From Polyangiaceae bacterium (GTDB taxonomy: Bacteria; Myxococcota_A; Polyangia; Polyangiales; Polyangiaceae), in contig JAWKRG010000007.1 of NCBI GenBank assembly GCA_041389725.1, positions 186,001-250,000 of the forward strand: DNA of 64,000 bases, given 5' to 3'. Positions 1 to 8,219 of this stretch are shown here, one piece after another (position 1 is the stretch's first letter; each line of letters begins with the position of its first letter). The translations under genes were made by a program, and so were the position numbers. Under the pieces are notes generated by a model. The model was not told where the DNA came from. It was given only the letters and a program-made list of their open reading frames with translations, and did no database searches.

Positions 1-60
1 TCGCGAGGCGCATTTAGCCATGTTGCCGGCACAGCGCAACGTCGCAATGCGGGTCGGGCC

Positions 61-801
61 TCAGAGCCGCGCGGAAGCTCGGGAAAACCAGCCGTCCGTC
101 AGCACGTCCAGCACGGCTTCTGCCTCCATCGCGTCCAGGGCGGCTTGTTCCTGCTCCTCCTCGGACAGCTCGGCAGAGCGCGCGCGAACTCGTGCGCGCT
201 GCCACGCGAACAAGTGACGCAACACGATGTCGACGCGCCGGGCGTCTGCCCTGGCGCGTTCAATCCGCAAGCGCTCGATGACCAGTTCGTCGGGCGCAAA
301 TAGCAGTCGGTTCAGCCGCCAGGTGAGCTTCCCGCCGAAGGTCGTACGCACGCCCCCCGCTTGGGTGTAGCGATAGGGGTCGTCCAGGGTCGGAGCGAGC
401 CGCAGCGACTCGTCCGTGCTGCGCTCGGCACGAAGCGAAAGCTCAGGCAGTGCTGCAGAGCTGCGAGAGCGACTTGCAAGGCTGTCGAGGCGCTGCTGGA
501 CTCGCCCTCGCCCGGCCGCGCGATGCGCCGCCCGCACCACGCGGCGCACGAACTCCGCCGAGAGTCCCGACCGACGGGTCGCGGGTCGAGGCCGCCCCCC
601 GGTTGGTTGCGCCAAAGTTCCGCTTGGCACCGAGGGCTCGCTCAGTGGCAATTCGAGCTGGAGCATGGCCTGGGAGCCAGTGCCGACACCACGTAGGCGC
701 GTGACGCTGAAGTCGACGCTCAGGATGACTTCGGCGCTCGCGGGGGAGGCGACGAGCAGAAGTGCGACGGCGGGGACGAGGCGGATTCTGGCGGCGAACA
801 T
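61..801 (-). CDS. Secreted hypothetical protein
   Basis: I do not recognise a family. The 246-residue product begins with an apparent signal peptide (hydrophobic stretch VALLLVASPASA ending near residue 23), so it is probably exported. The middle is Arg/Ala-rich. The C-terminal half alternates charged and hydrophobic residues (for example LVIERLRIERARADARR) and could form long helices, and an acidic Glu-rich stretch lies near the end. The ATG is the only start that includes the signal sequence. It is separated by about 90 bp from the next minus-strand gene upstream, so it may be co-transcribed with it. Confidence 0.6.
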   Translation of the reverse strand: MFAARIRLVPAVALLLVASPASAEVILSVDFSVTRLRGVGTGSQAMLQLELPLSEPSVPSGTLAQPTGGRPRPATRRSGLSAEFVRRVVRAAHRAAGRGRVQQRLDSLASRSRSSAALPELSLRAERSTDESLRLAPTLDDPYRYTQAGGVRTTFGGKLTWRLNRLLFAPDELVIERLRIERARADARRVDIVLRHLFAWQRARVRARSAELSEEEQEQAALDAMEAEAVLDVLTDGWFSRASARL

Positions 802-894
802 GCCCCGCCGGTCGGGGGAGCGCGCGCCCCAGTTGTTTGAAAAGTGATCGCTGCGCGAAAAACCAGTTCGGATTACGAATTCTGAGACACGACA

Positions 895-2217
895 CTAGCC
901 GCGCTGCATTGCTTCGAAGGCGCGACCGAGGGCTGGCACCACGCGCTCGCGAAATACTGGCGAAGGCGCCCAGGACACTTCGGGCTCCCGATCCCCCTGG
1001 ATCTCCACGCCGATCGCGAGCGGGCGGAACGCTCCGCCCAATGAGGTGCCAACTACGGCGCGCACCTCTGCCCCGTCGGGCACCTCGAGGCTGGCGTGAC
1101 CGACGGCGCTGTCGGCAGCGACCTGCCGCTCTACCCGTGACGGTCCTCGCCATTCGGGCACGAAGGCCACCAGTCGCACGACGGCCTCCAGGGTGTGCGC
1201 GGGCAAGAGTTCCCAATACACTGACACACGCGTCGCGCTCGCACGCCGCACGAGCAAGACGTCGGCGTTTGGCACGAAGGGCGTGACGGCGAGGGCCGGC
1301 GCCGCGTCCACTTCGTGAACCACGAGCGGCGGGGGCGCCAGCGGTTCTGCCCCGCGGATCGCCTCGAGGGGCGTTGGCGGGTCGAAGGCTGCTGGGCCGT
1401 CCACAGCAACCGCGGGTTGCACCGGCGTGTCGACTTCATCGGCGAACTCGTCCTGGGTTTCCGCGGGGACCGATTCGAGAACTGGCAGCGCGGCCTCCGC
1501 CACTTCGGGGGCTCCGGCGGTCGCCTCGCCCGCAGGCTCAGCACCATCCAGGCTCACACTCTCGACGTTCTCAGGTTCCGCAGTCGCTTCGCCCGCAGGC
1601 TCCGCGCTCGCTTCCTCCGCAACCTGCGCAAGCCCCGCGCTCGCTTCCTCCGCAACCTGCGCAAGCCCCGCGCTCGCTTCCTCCGCAACCTGCGCAAGCC
1701 CCGCGCTCGCTTCCTCGACGTCCTCCGCTTCCGGCGGCTCCACGCTGGCGTCCTCGACGTCGGGTTCCAACGGAGCATCCGCCGGCGGTCGCTTGGCTTG
1801 CAGCAAACGATCACGCAGGCTGCTCGCGAACTGATGATCGGGTTCCTTGACCAGCACTTCGTCGAGCATCGTGAGCGCACGCTTGGTGTGTCCCTGGGAT
1901 GCATAGATTTCCGCCAGGGTGACCGTAGCGACGGGTGGCTGGTGACGAAGCGGTGTGGTGCGCACACCCCCGCCGCGAACGAGGTCCGCGGTGTCGCCCA
2001 TGTTCAGCCCCTGATCGATCAAGCTGGCGACGAGATCCCGAGCCACCCCGAGCCAACCCCGTGCACGACGTCGCTGATGCTCATCAGTGATGCTACGGCG
2101 CACGATCTCGTCGACGAGCTCCATGCGCGTCATCACCTCCGCACGCGGGACGCCGATGCTGGACGCTCGTGCGATCAGCTCGTTGCGGGAGAGCTTCTCG
2201 AGGGTGTCGCGATTCAC
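895..2217 (-). CDS. Rho-N/SAP-like N-terminal, DUF4912-like C-terminal protein
   Basis: The 440-residue product starts with GTG. Residues 1-40 (LEKLSRNELIARASSIGV followed by a charged helix) resemble the Rho N-terminal/SAP-like fold often found before DUF4912-type domains. Residues 90-145 look like a TPR-type helical pair (LAEIYASQGHTKRALTMLDE). The centre is a long Ala/Glu/Pro-rich acidic linker that includes three identical 11-residue units (ASAGLAQVAEE register). The C-terminal 130 residues, with VYWELL and a following beta-rich segment, resemble DUF4912. The role is unknown; nucleic-acid or carbohydrate binding would be guesses. Domain naming is from memory of motif patterns and is uncertain. 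Confidence 0.65.
   Translation of the reverse strand: MNRDTLEKLSRNELIARASSIGVPRAEVMTRMELVDEIVRRSITDEHQRRRARGWLGVARDLVASLIDQGLNMGDTADLVRGGGVRTTPLRHQPPVATVTLAEIYASQGHTKRALTMLDEVLVKEPDHQFASSLRDRLLQAKRPPADAPLEPDVEDASVEPPEAEDVEEASAGLAQVAEEASAGLAQVAEEASAGLAQVAEEASAEPAGEATAEPENVESVSLDGAEPAGEATAGAPEVAEAALPVLESVPAETQDEFADEVDTPVQPAVAVDGPAAFDPPTPLEAIRGAEPLAPPPLVVHEVDAAPALAVTPFVPNADVLLVRRASATRVSVYWELLPAHTLEAVVRLVAFVPEWRGPSRVERQVAADSAVGHASLEVPDGAEVRAVVGTSLGGAFRPLAIGVEIQGDREPEVSWAPSPVFRERVVPALGRAFEAMQRG
1606..1716 (-). repeat. In-frame 33-bp tandem repeat, 3.4 copies
   Basis: Three identical 33-bp units (1606-1638, 1639-1671, 1672-1704) plus a 12-bp partial copy lie inside the acidic linker of the DUF4912-like gene. 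Because 33 is a multiple of three, each unit encodes the same 11 residues and copy-number change would keep the frame. The units are identical at nucleotide level, which suggests recent duplication or slippage. There are no spacers, so it is not a CRISPR array. Confidence 0.9.
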
Positions 2218-2243
2218 GCCCCGAACATAGCGTGTCCCGCGTC

Positions 2244-3215
2244 CTAGAAGAACCCGCCCTGAGCGGGCCGCGGCGGGCAGAGGGTCGGGATCAGCGTACG
2301 CGCATGCTCCACGTCGCGCCCAATCTGCTGCCGCAGTGCGTCCAGACCGGCAAAGCGCTGCTCGGGGCGCAGGCGCGCCAGCAAATGCAAGCGCAGGTGG
2401 GCTCCGTACAGGTCGCCCTCGAAATCCAGCAGGTGCGCCTCTACGGAAAAACCCGCCTCGACGGTAGGTCGGTGCCCGATGTTGGCAACACCGACCGAAA
2501 GCGCGCGCGGCCCTGTTTCGACCGCGTCCACGGCGCAGGCGTACACGCCATCCGGCGGGAGCAGCTCGGCGACACCTTCGAGATTGGCCGTCGGAAACCC
2601 GAGGGCACGACCGCGAGCGTCTCCCCGCACGACCTGGCCACTCAGGGAGTGGGGTCGTCCCAAGATCCCTTGCGCCTCGTCGAGCTCTCCAGCAGCTACA
2701 TGCGTGCGGACCCGGCTGGACGAAAGCACGCCCGCCGCGTCGGACACCAGGGGCAGCGCGCGAGCCTCGAAGCCAAAGCGTTGGCCGAGCGCTTCCAACG
2801 TGTGCAGATCCCCCGCGCGGCCACGCCCGAAGCGAAAGTTCTGCCCCACCACCACCAACTTGGCGTTGAGCGCGCCGACCAAGAGCTGCTCCGCAAAGCG
2901 CTCCGGCGACCAGCGCGAAAGCTCCAGATCGAAGGGCTCCACCACGACGCGCATGCCCGGCGCCGCAGACACGAGTAGTTCGATCTTTCGCTCCAACACC
3001 GTGAGCACATCCGGCGCCTTCTTGCCAAGCACGGCAGCCGGATGCGGGTGAAAGGTCAACACCAAGGGAGCGAGGCGACGAGCCGCAGCGGCCTGATTCA
3101 CTTCCTCCACCACGTGCTGGTGCCCACGGTGCACGCCGTCGAAGTTGCCGATGGCAACCAGGCTGCCCTCCGCAGGCGCCTGAAGGCGCGAGCTGCCATC
3201 CACGCGAGGCGTCAC
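2244..3215 (-). CDS. ribF: Bifunctional riboflavin kinase / FAD synthetase RibF
   Basis: RibF phosphorylates riboflavin to FMN and adenylylates FMN to FAD in the cytoplasm. The N-terminal nucleotidyltransferase half has the signature GNFDGVHRGHQ (near residue 22) and SSSRVRTHV. The C-terminal flavokinase half has GRALGFPTANL and GVYAC. With the GTG at 3215 the protein is 323 residues, close to the usual 305-315. The frame stays open further upstream but that part overlaps holA and does not look like RibF, so it was excluded. It is divergent from holA with a gap of about 100 bp. A GTP cyclohydrolase II gene of the same pathway lies 1.2 kb away. Confidence 0.95.
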   Translation of the reverse strand: MTPRVDGSSRLQAPAEGSLVAIGNFDGVHRGHQHVVEEVNQAAAARRLAPLVLTFHPHPAAVLGKKAPDVLTVLERKIELLVSAAPGMRVVVEPFDLELSRWSPERFAEQLLVGALNAKLVVVGQNFRFGRGRAGDLHTLEALGQRFGFEARALPLVSDAAGVLSSSRVRTHVAAGELDEAQGILGRPHSLSGQVVRGDARGRALGFPTANLEGVAELLPPDGVYACAVDAVETGPRALSVGVANIGHRPTVEAGFSVEAHLLDFEGDLYGAHLRLHLLARLRPEQRFAGLDALRQQIGRDVEHARTLIPTLCPPRPAQGGFF

Positions 3216-3316
3216 GGCGTGCCGCTTTACTACAGCGTTCCCGTACCGGCCACGAAAGAGTGCGCCGAGCGCGGGTCGGTTGTGTCCGATGCGCGCACGA
3301 GGTAGCCCAGAACGCC

Positions 3317-4339
3317 GTGACCCCGGACCAGGCTCTTGCTCAAGCACGCGGCGGTGAGCTGCAGCCCGTGTACATAGTCGTCGGTGAGGAGCGTCACCAG
3401 CGCAGCCGTGTACTGTCCGCCTTGCGCGCTGCAGCCGTCGGCGGCGACCTGGCCGGCATGAACGAAGAGAACCTGGGCGCGGGCGAGGCCAGCGTAGAAC
3501 AAGTGCTGGGCGCGGCGCGCACGCCGCCAATGTTCGCGAAGCGCCGCCTGGTGATGGTGCGCGACGCGGAGCGCTGGGAATCCGCGAAGGGCAAGAGCAC
3601 CGAAGCCTTGGATCGCCTGGCCGACTACCTGAAGGAACCGATGCCTTCCACGGTGCTGATCCTTTCTGCAGACAAGCTCGACAAGCGGCGGCGCTTGATG
3701 ACGACAGCCACCAAGCTCGGAGTCGTCGTCCAGTGCGATCCTCTGAGCAAAGGCGAACTCCCTCGCTGGGTGCAGGCCGCCGCCAAAGAACGAGGCAACG
3801 CCATGGGTCGCAACGTCGCCGAGCTCCTGGCAGAGCTGGCAGGCCCGGAGCTGTCCGCCGTCAACGACGCGGTGGAGCGCGTGTGCCTGTTCGTGGGCGA
3901 AGGGCAGGAAGTCACCGAGGATGCCGTCAGCGAATGCGTGGTTCGCTTGCGCCCGGCCACGGTGTGGGAGCTCGTGGGCGCGGTGGGCAAGCGCGACGCG
4001 GGTCGGGCATTGGCTGCGCTCGATCAAGTGTACGATCCGCAAGACCGCGGGCTACGCCTGGTGGGCGTGCTGGCTTGGTCCACGCGACAGCTGATCCGGT
4101 TCGAAGCGGCGACCCGCCAAGGCGCGCGCCCCGAAGAAGCGGCGAAGCGCGCGGGCGCGGCCCCCTTCAAGGCACGAGAGATGGCGGAGCAGGTCAAGCG
4201 CATCCCTCGAGCCGATTTGGAGGGCTTTCTCGACGCGCTCTGCCGCGTGGATCTCGCGCTGAAGGGCGGCTCGAAGCGCCCGCCGCGCGCCGTGCTCGAA
4301 CACGCGATTCTCGCCATGTGCGCGGGCCGAGCGAGCTGA
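3317..4339 (+). CDS. holA: DNA polymerase III subunit delta (HolA)
   Basis: The delta subunit opens the beta sliding clamp within the clamp loader. The 340-residue product has the family pattern: an N-terminal P-loop-like fold without a true Walker A (VYIVVGEERHQRSRVL), FAKRRLVMVRDAERW, TVLILSADKLDKRRRL, and a helical C-terminal collar domain ending in an LEHAILAMC helix. GTG at 3317 is chosen because a GAGGT lies about 13 bases upstream; a GTG at 3260 would add 19 residues. The gene is divergent from ribF and about 100 bp before ribA. The length is typical for HolA. Confidence 0.9.
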   Translation: MTPDQALAQARGGELQPVYIVVGEERHQRSRVLSALRAAAVGGDLAGMNEENLGAGEASVEQVLGAARTPPMFAKRRLVMVRDAERWESAKGKSTEALDRLADYLKEPMPSTVLILSADKLDKRRRLMTTATKLGVVVQCDPLSKGELPRWVQAAAKERGNAMGRNVAELLAELAGPELSAVNDAVERVCLFVGEGQEVTEDAVSECVVRLRPATVWELVGAVGKRDAGRALAALDQVYDPQDRGLRLVGVLAWSTRQLIRFEAATRQGARPEEAAKRAGAAPFKAREMAEQVKRIPRADLEGFLDALCRVDLALKGGSKRPPRAVLEHAILAMCAGRAS

Positions 4340-4441
4340 CGCCCCGCCGTCGATGCGGCTTGTCCTTGACCTTGGCGCCCTCGGGCCCCAAATTCTCGCT
4401 CGGCTCGATAGGCCACGCCCAATTCGGGCTCCCTTCCCTCG

Positions 4442-5131
4442 ATGACCCAACAGCTAATCGGCCCGAGCGCAAGCATGAGCGCGATAGTCGACCTCACCGC
4501 CAGTGCCCCGGTGCCTACGGCGCACGGCACCTTCGAACTGCGCGTGTATCGCGCGCGCGAGCCTGCCGATCACGGACTGTCCAACGACCACTTGGCGCTG
4601 GTCATGGGCGACGTCGCCGGAGCCGAAGGCGTGCCGGTGCGGGTGCATTCGGAGTGCCTGACCAGCGAGGTGTTCGGCAGCCTCAAGTGCGACTGCAAGG
4701 GGCAGCTGGACCGCGCCATGGCGGAAGTAGCCCGGCGTGGCGTCGGTGTGATCGTCTACCTGCGTCAAGAAGGCCGTGGCATCGGTCTCGCCAACAAGAT
4801 CCGCGCCTACGCGCTGCAAGCTCAGGGCGCCGACACCATCGAGGCCAACGAGCGGCTGCATCTTCCGGTGGACGCGCGCCAGTACGACATCGCGGCTGCC
4901 ATGCTGCGGCAGCTGGGCGTCGTCAGCGTCGAACTGATGACGAACAATCCGGAGAAGGTCAGCTCCCTGCGCAAGTTGGGCATCAACGTCGTCAAGCGCA
5001 TCCCGACCCTGGTCGCGGCGAATCCCCACAGCGCCGACTATCTCGAAGTGAAGAAGCGCCGCATGCAGCACGAGCTACCGAGCGGCGTCTTCGAGCAACC
5101 GCCCGAGCCCGACGAAGACGCCAAAAGCTGA
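4442..5131 (+). CDS. ribA: GTP cyclohydrolase II (RibA)
   Basis: RibA opens the GTP imidazole ring to begin riboflavin synthesis. The 229-residue protein is a stand-alone GTP cyclohydrolase II without the RibB (DHBP synthase) domain. It shows the zinc-binding cluster ECLTSEVFGSLKCDC, the catalytic region RQEGRGIGL, and TNNPEKVSSLRKLG near the end, all family signatures. A second ATG lies 11 codons downstream (MSAIVDL). It follows holA by about 100 bp. No FMN riboswitch was recognised in the leader. Confidence 0.93.
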   Translation: MTQQLIGPSASMSAIVDLTASAPVPTAHGTFELRVYRAREPADHGLSNDHLALVMGDVAGAEGVPVRVHSECLTSEVFGSLKCDCKGQLDRAMAEVARRGVGVIVYLRQEGRGIGLANKIRAYALQAQGADTIEANERLHLPVDARQYDIAAAMLRQLGVVSVELMTNNPEKVSSLRKLGINVVKRIPTLVAANPHSADYLEVKKRRMQHELPSGVFEQPPEPDEDAKS

Positions 5132-5142
5132 ACGCAGCGGGC

Positions 5143-6213
5143 CTAGTTCAGAGGTGGCGGGTTGGCGGTCAGCTCGGCGTCGCTCATCGTGATCCAGGCT
5201 TTGGGCGGCGAGTAGTAGTCCGTGCTCACGGTGTTGGTACTGGCCAGGTTGACCCAGCCCACGTACGCCCAGTCGTTACCGACGTGCGTGAATTTGGACG
5301 CCCCGAGGCCGGGGTTGTAGTTGGCAGGCACGAAATCGCTCACCTGCTGCCCTTGGTAGACGTAGGCGTCGGACCCCACGGAGAGCAAGTACTCGGCCGA
5401 TGCGCGGTCGTCGCTGCTCTTCTCGTCGTGGAGGATCAGCCGCGCCTGACAGCGCACGTGAATGCCTCGCAGACCCGCGACGTTCACTTGTATCTGACCG
5501 GCCCAGCCGTGAAACACGTCGCCCGAGGGGTCGAGGCGAACCGAAAGACTGCCGTCAGGCTCGTCGCGCATGTCGGCCTGACCAGCGGGATCGATCAGGT
5601 TGCGAGCGAAAGCACTGCCGCCGATGCTCGATGTGGAGTGCTTGGTCCACTTGCCTTGAGCATCCAAGGTGAAGAGCTCGAACTGTTTGACGGCGATGCG
5701 TGTGTTGAGCCCGGCCACGTGCTTCGGCCCGTTCCACATCACGAACCACGGAGTGATCCAGGGCCACTCGCCCAGATAGCGGTTGTTGGAATTCCACCAG
5801 TTCGGAGTCACGTCCCCGCGCAGATCCGCGCCCATCACCACGATGCCGCCTTGCGACCAGCTCGCGTTCGGCGCGCCGGGAAGGGTGGCGTCATTCGTCT
5901 TCATCAGTCCAATGAGCCCCGGCACCGTCAGCGGCAGGGGATAGCTCGGCGCTCCAGCCGTTCCCCCGCTGCCCGCGTTGCCCGCGGTCCCACCAGAACC
6001 CGCGCCGCCGGAGCTGCCTGCGCTCCCCGCGCTGCCGCTCGCACCGCCGCTGCCGGCAGTCGCGCCCGTGCCCCCGCTGCCGCCCGAACCAGGGCGGCCC
6101 GCACCGTCTTCTTCGGAGCAGGCCAGCGAGGCCGTCGCCAGCAGCAACGCCGCAGCGGTGCCCATGAACCGAGAAACTCTGCCACTCGCAGCGAACTGCG
6201 ATTGCAACGTCAT
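5143..6213 (-). CDS. Secreted lipoprotein with Gly/Ser/Ala linker
   Basis: The 356-residue product carries a lipoprotein-type signal (AAALLLATASLAC, Cys near residue 32) followed by about 55 residues rich in Gly, Ser, Ala and Thr, a linker style typical of myxobacterial surface lipoproteins. The mature domain (about residues 95-356) is rich in Trp, Tyr and Asn (DVTPNWWNSNNRYLGEWPW, NDWAYVGWVNLAS), which suggests a beta-sandwich or carbohydrate-contacting surface, but I recognise no family. A second ATG at residue 17 would give a shorter signal peptide. It is convergent with ribA, with 11 bp between the stop codons. Confidence 0.7.
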   Translation of the reverse strand: MTLQSQFAASGRVSRFMGTAAALLLATASLACSEEDGAGRPGSGGSGGTGATAGSGGASGSAGSAGSSGGAGSGGTAGNAGSGGTAGAPSYPLPLTVPGLIGLMKTNDATLPGAPNASWSQGGIVVMGADLRGDVTPNWWNSNNRYLGEWPWITPWFVMWNGPKHVAGLNTRIAVKQFELFTLDAQGKWTKHSTSSIGGSAFARNLIDPAGQADMRDEPDGSLSVRLDPSGDVFHGWAGQIQVNVAGLRGIHVRCQARLILHDEKSSDDRASAEYLLSVGSDAYVYQGQQVSDFVPANYNPGLGASKFTHVGNDWAYVGWVNLASTNTVSTDYYSPPKAWITMSDAELTANPPPLN

Positions 6214-6354
6214 CGTTGCACGCTACTGCTGCGAGCAAACGCCGTCCAGCCGCGCGCCTCGGAACTCCAAGTGTTCTTCTTTGGTTGTTTTCATCTCGTC
6301 GCAGCGCGGCGCGGGTCGTCGCCTCCCGCAGAGCGCGTCCCGTTCCGCCGGCCC

Positions 6355-6430
6355 GCGCGAGGGGGGGCGCAGCCGCGCGGGGGGCGCCACAACGGGGTGG
6401 CGCCGCGCGAGGGGGGCGCAGCAGCGCGGG
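6355..6430. repeat. GC-rich direct repeat flanking a 7-bp hairpin
   Basis: Two nearly identical 26-27-bp copies (6355-6381 and 6405-6430), each GCGCGA followed by a G-run and a GCGCAGC-type tail, flank an inverted repeat GGCGCCA-N8-TGGCGCC (6383-6404). It is intergenic, of unknown role. The G-runs might form unusual DNA structure. Confidence 0.7.
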
Positions 6431-6486
6431 AGGAGACGCACCACGCCGCCGCGAGTCGAGACCCAAGCCCCAGCAGGTTCGACCGA

Positions 6487-6512
6487 GTCTTGGTCTCAGT
6501 GCCTTCGGGATC
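6487..6512 (-). repeat. Short dispersed repeat, copy 1
   Basis: Read on the minus strand this is GATCCCGA, then 7 variable bases, then GAGACCAAGAC. The same two fixed blocks with the same 7-base gap recur at 30110-30135 on the plus strand, also in an intergenic region. Together the blocks make 19 conserved positions. Confidence 0.6.
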
Positions 6513-6542
6513 TGATCCCGCCAACACGCGTCGACACGAGCC

Positions 6543-7928
6543 CTACTTGCTCTTGGAAAGGCGTGCTTTGAGACGGCTGGCGTAGCCGAGCTTGTTCTCT
6601 TGCTTGATGCGACCGATGGCCAGGGCGTCGTTGGGCACGTCCTTGGTCACGGTCGTACCCGTCGCCACGTAGGCGCCACTGCCGATGGTCACGGGCGCGA
6701 CGATCTGGCTGTCGCTGCCGATGAAAGCGCCGGGCCCAATCGTGGTCTTGTGCTTCCGGAAGCCGTCGTAGTTGCAGAAGATGGTGCCGGCGCCGACGTT
6801 CGCTTTCTCTCCGATGTCGCCATCGCCGAGGTACGCAAGGTGGTTGGCCTTGGCGCCCTTGCGCACGACGGTCTTCTTCGTTTCGACGAAGTTGCCGATG
6901 TGGGCGTCCTCTTCGATCACGCTCGCCGGTCGCAGATGCGCGAAGGGACCGATCTGCGCGCCGGGGCCGACCTTGCTCTCCAGGATCACCGAGTGTGGCT
7001 TGATCACCGCGCCCGGTCCGATGTCCGAGTCCGTGATGACGGCGCCGGTGTCGACGAGCGCTCCGGGGAAAATCCGCGTTTTCCCGCGCAGCGTCGCGCC
7101 AGCGCGAATCACGGCGTCGGCGTCCACCTGCACGCCGCTATCGATGCGGGCCCCGAGCTCGACGCTGGCTCCCGCCCGGGCCGCCTCGAGGGCATTGCGC
7201 TCGTACAGCTGCGCCGCGGCCTGAGCCAACTGCGCGCGATCGTTCACGCCCATCATTTCGCGGTCGTCACCGAGCACGCTGACGACGCTTCCAGCCTGGG
7301 CGGCGATCGCCACGGTGTCCGTCAGGTACAGCTCGCCCTGCGCATTGTCGTCGACGATGCGCGCTAAAGCGTCCCTCAGGAACGACACGCGCGCGGCGTA
7401 CACGCCGGCGTTGATCTCTTTCACGGCGCGCTGTTCGTCGTTCTGCAAGTCGCGATGCTCGCGGATCTCGGTGACGCGTCCGACGGCGTCACGAAGCACG
7501 CGACCGTAGCCGGTGGGGTCGTCGACCATGGCGCCGGTGATCACGAGATCGGTGTTTGCCAACTCCGTCGCGATCGCGGTGAGATGCGCTGCGCCCAACA
7601 AAGGTGTGTCGCCGCACAGCACCAAGGTGTGTTCACTGTCGACCTGTTCGAGGCCGGCGCGAGCCGCGTCGCCGGTTCCCCGCGGCGTCTGTTGCACGGC
7701 GATGCGAAGGTGGTCCACGCCAAACCAGCGCGTGAGTTCGGCTTCGACGGCCTCGCGGTTGGCGGGCGAGAGCACGACGACAACGTAGTCGGCTCCTGCG
7801 TCCAGGGCGGCACGCACCGGGTAGTAGATGAGCGGCCGACCTGCTGCGGGGTGCAGCACCTTCGTCAGCGAACTCTTCATGCGCTTGCCCTCGCCGGCGG
7901 CGAGGACGATGGCGGAAAGCGTCGTCAT
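6543..7928 (-). CDS. glmU: Bifunctional UDP-GlcNAc pyrophosphorylase / GlcN-1-P acetyltransferase GlmU
   Basis: GlmU acetylates glucosamine-1-phosphate and couples the product to UTP, giving UDP-GlcNAc for peptidoglycan and LPS. The N-terminal uridyltransferase begins with LAAGEGKRMKSSLTKVLHP, followed by VLCGDTPLL and the PRGTGDA motif. The C-terminal half is a left-handed beta-helix of hexapeptide repeats, including NFVETKKT, NYDGFRKHKT and the terminal KQENKLGYA. From the ATG at 7928 it is 461 residues (usual about 456). The frame is open further upstream but those 81 codons do not resemble GlmU. No glmS or glmM is nearby. Confidence 0.95.
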   Translation of the reverse strand: MTTLSAIVLAAGEGKRMKSSLTKVLHPAAGRPLIYYPVRAALDAGADYVVVVLSPANREAVEAELTRWFGVDHLRIAVQQTPRGTGDAARAGLEQVDSEHTLVLCGDTPLLGAAHLTAIATELANTDLVITGAMVDDPTGYGRVLRDAVGRVTEIREHRDLQNDEQRAVKEINAGVYAARVSFLRDALARIVDDNAQGELYLTDTVAIAAQAGSVVSVLGDDREMMGVNDRAQLAQAAAQLYERNALEAARAGASVELGARIDSGVQVDADAVIRAGATLRGKTRIFPGALVDTGAVITDSDIGPGAVIKPHSVILESKVGPGAQIGPFAHLRPASVIEEDAHIGNFVETKKTVVRKGAKANHLAYLGDGDIGEKANVGAGTIFCNYDGFRKHKTTIGPGAFIGSDSQIVAPVTIGSGAYVATGTTVTKDVPNDALAIGRIKQENKLGYASRLKARLSKSK

Positions 7929-8046
7929 GGGGCCGAGTGTTGCCACGCTGGCGCAAGGACTGCACCACCGGAGAGCTAGTGGCGCCTGGGTAGGACGCCA
8001 GGAGATCTCGGCCATCTGCTTGGTATTGCTGCGCTTCCGGTGCTGA

Positions 8047-8060
8047 CGTACTCGAGTACG
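8047..8060. promoter_or_regulatory. Perfect 14-bp palindrome in divergent spacer
   Basis: CGTACTCGAGTACG is a perfect palindrome in the 291-bp divergent region between glmU and the large lipoprotein gene. It could be a dimeric repressor or activator site. The half-sites GTACTC and GAGTAC recur with a 7-base gap at 24771-24789, just before the kinase gene. Confidence 0.35.
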
Positions 8061-8163
8061 CTCCGCTCCGGTTCTCACAAGACCGGCGCATCTGGCTCGA
8101 GCTTTCCTGGCGGGGCGACCTGACGAATCAATCCAATGGGGCGAGCATGCGGTGGCCCCTGCG

Positions 8164-8178
8164 TAACGCACTGCGTTA
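8164..8178. promoter_or_regulatory. Operator-like dyad TAACGCA-C-TGCGTTA
   Basis: A perfect 7-bp inverted repeat around one base lies 41 bp before the ATG of the large lipoprotein gene, flanked by CCCT and AGGG. Size, symmetry and position fit a transcription-factor operator. The cognate regulator is unknown. Confidence 0.4.
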
Positions 8179-8219
8179 GGGTGGGGCGCGGCTGCGTTCG
8201 GCGATATGCTTGGGGTCCG

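Larger units (their letters stand above)
6214..6542. other. Non-coding 329-bp spacer with repeats and hairpins
   Basis: This gap lies between two minus-strand genes and should hold the end of the glmU transcript and the promoter of the lipoprotein gene. Open frames here are low-complexity Arg/Ala/Gly runs and are not credible genes. Visible structures are a G-run direct repeat with a hairpin (6355-6430), a short dispersed repeat (6487-6512), and a 6-bp hairpin CGGGAT-CTG-ATCCCG at 6506-6520, about 25 bp past the glmU stop. That hairpin could be a terminator but lacks a T tract. Confidence 0.5.

Noticed and set aside
1606..1716. CRISPR-like array
   Set aside because: Units are contiguous with no spacers and lie in frame inside a gene.
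3216..4441. FMN riboswitch for ribF or ribA
   Set aside because: The leaders are about 100 bases and show no conserved RFN-type sequence blocks.
3733..6585. A 950-codon open frame on the plus strand
   Set aside because: It runs across holA, ribA and the antisense of a lipoprotein gene; its translation is Arg/Ala/Gly-rich noise, as expected for other frames of very GC-rich genes.
7951..7965. Sigma54-type box TGGCGCAAGGACTGC
   Set aside because: It keeps the GG/GC spacing but mismatches several consensus bases and lies over 250 bp from the start it would serve.
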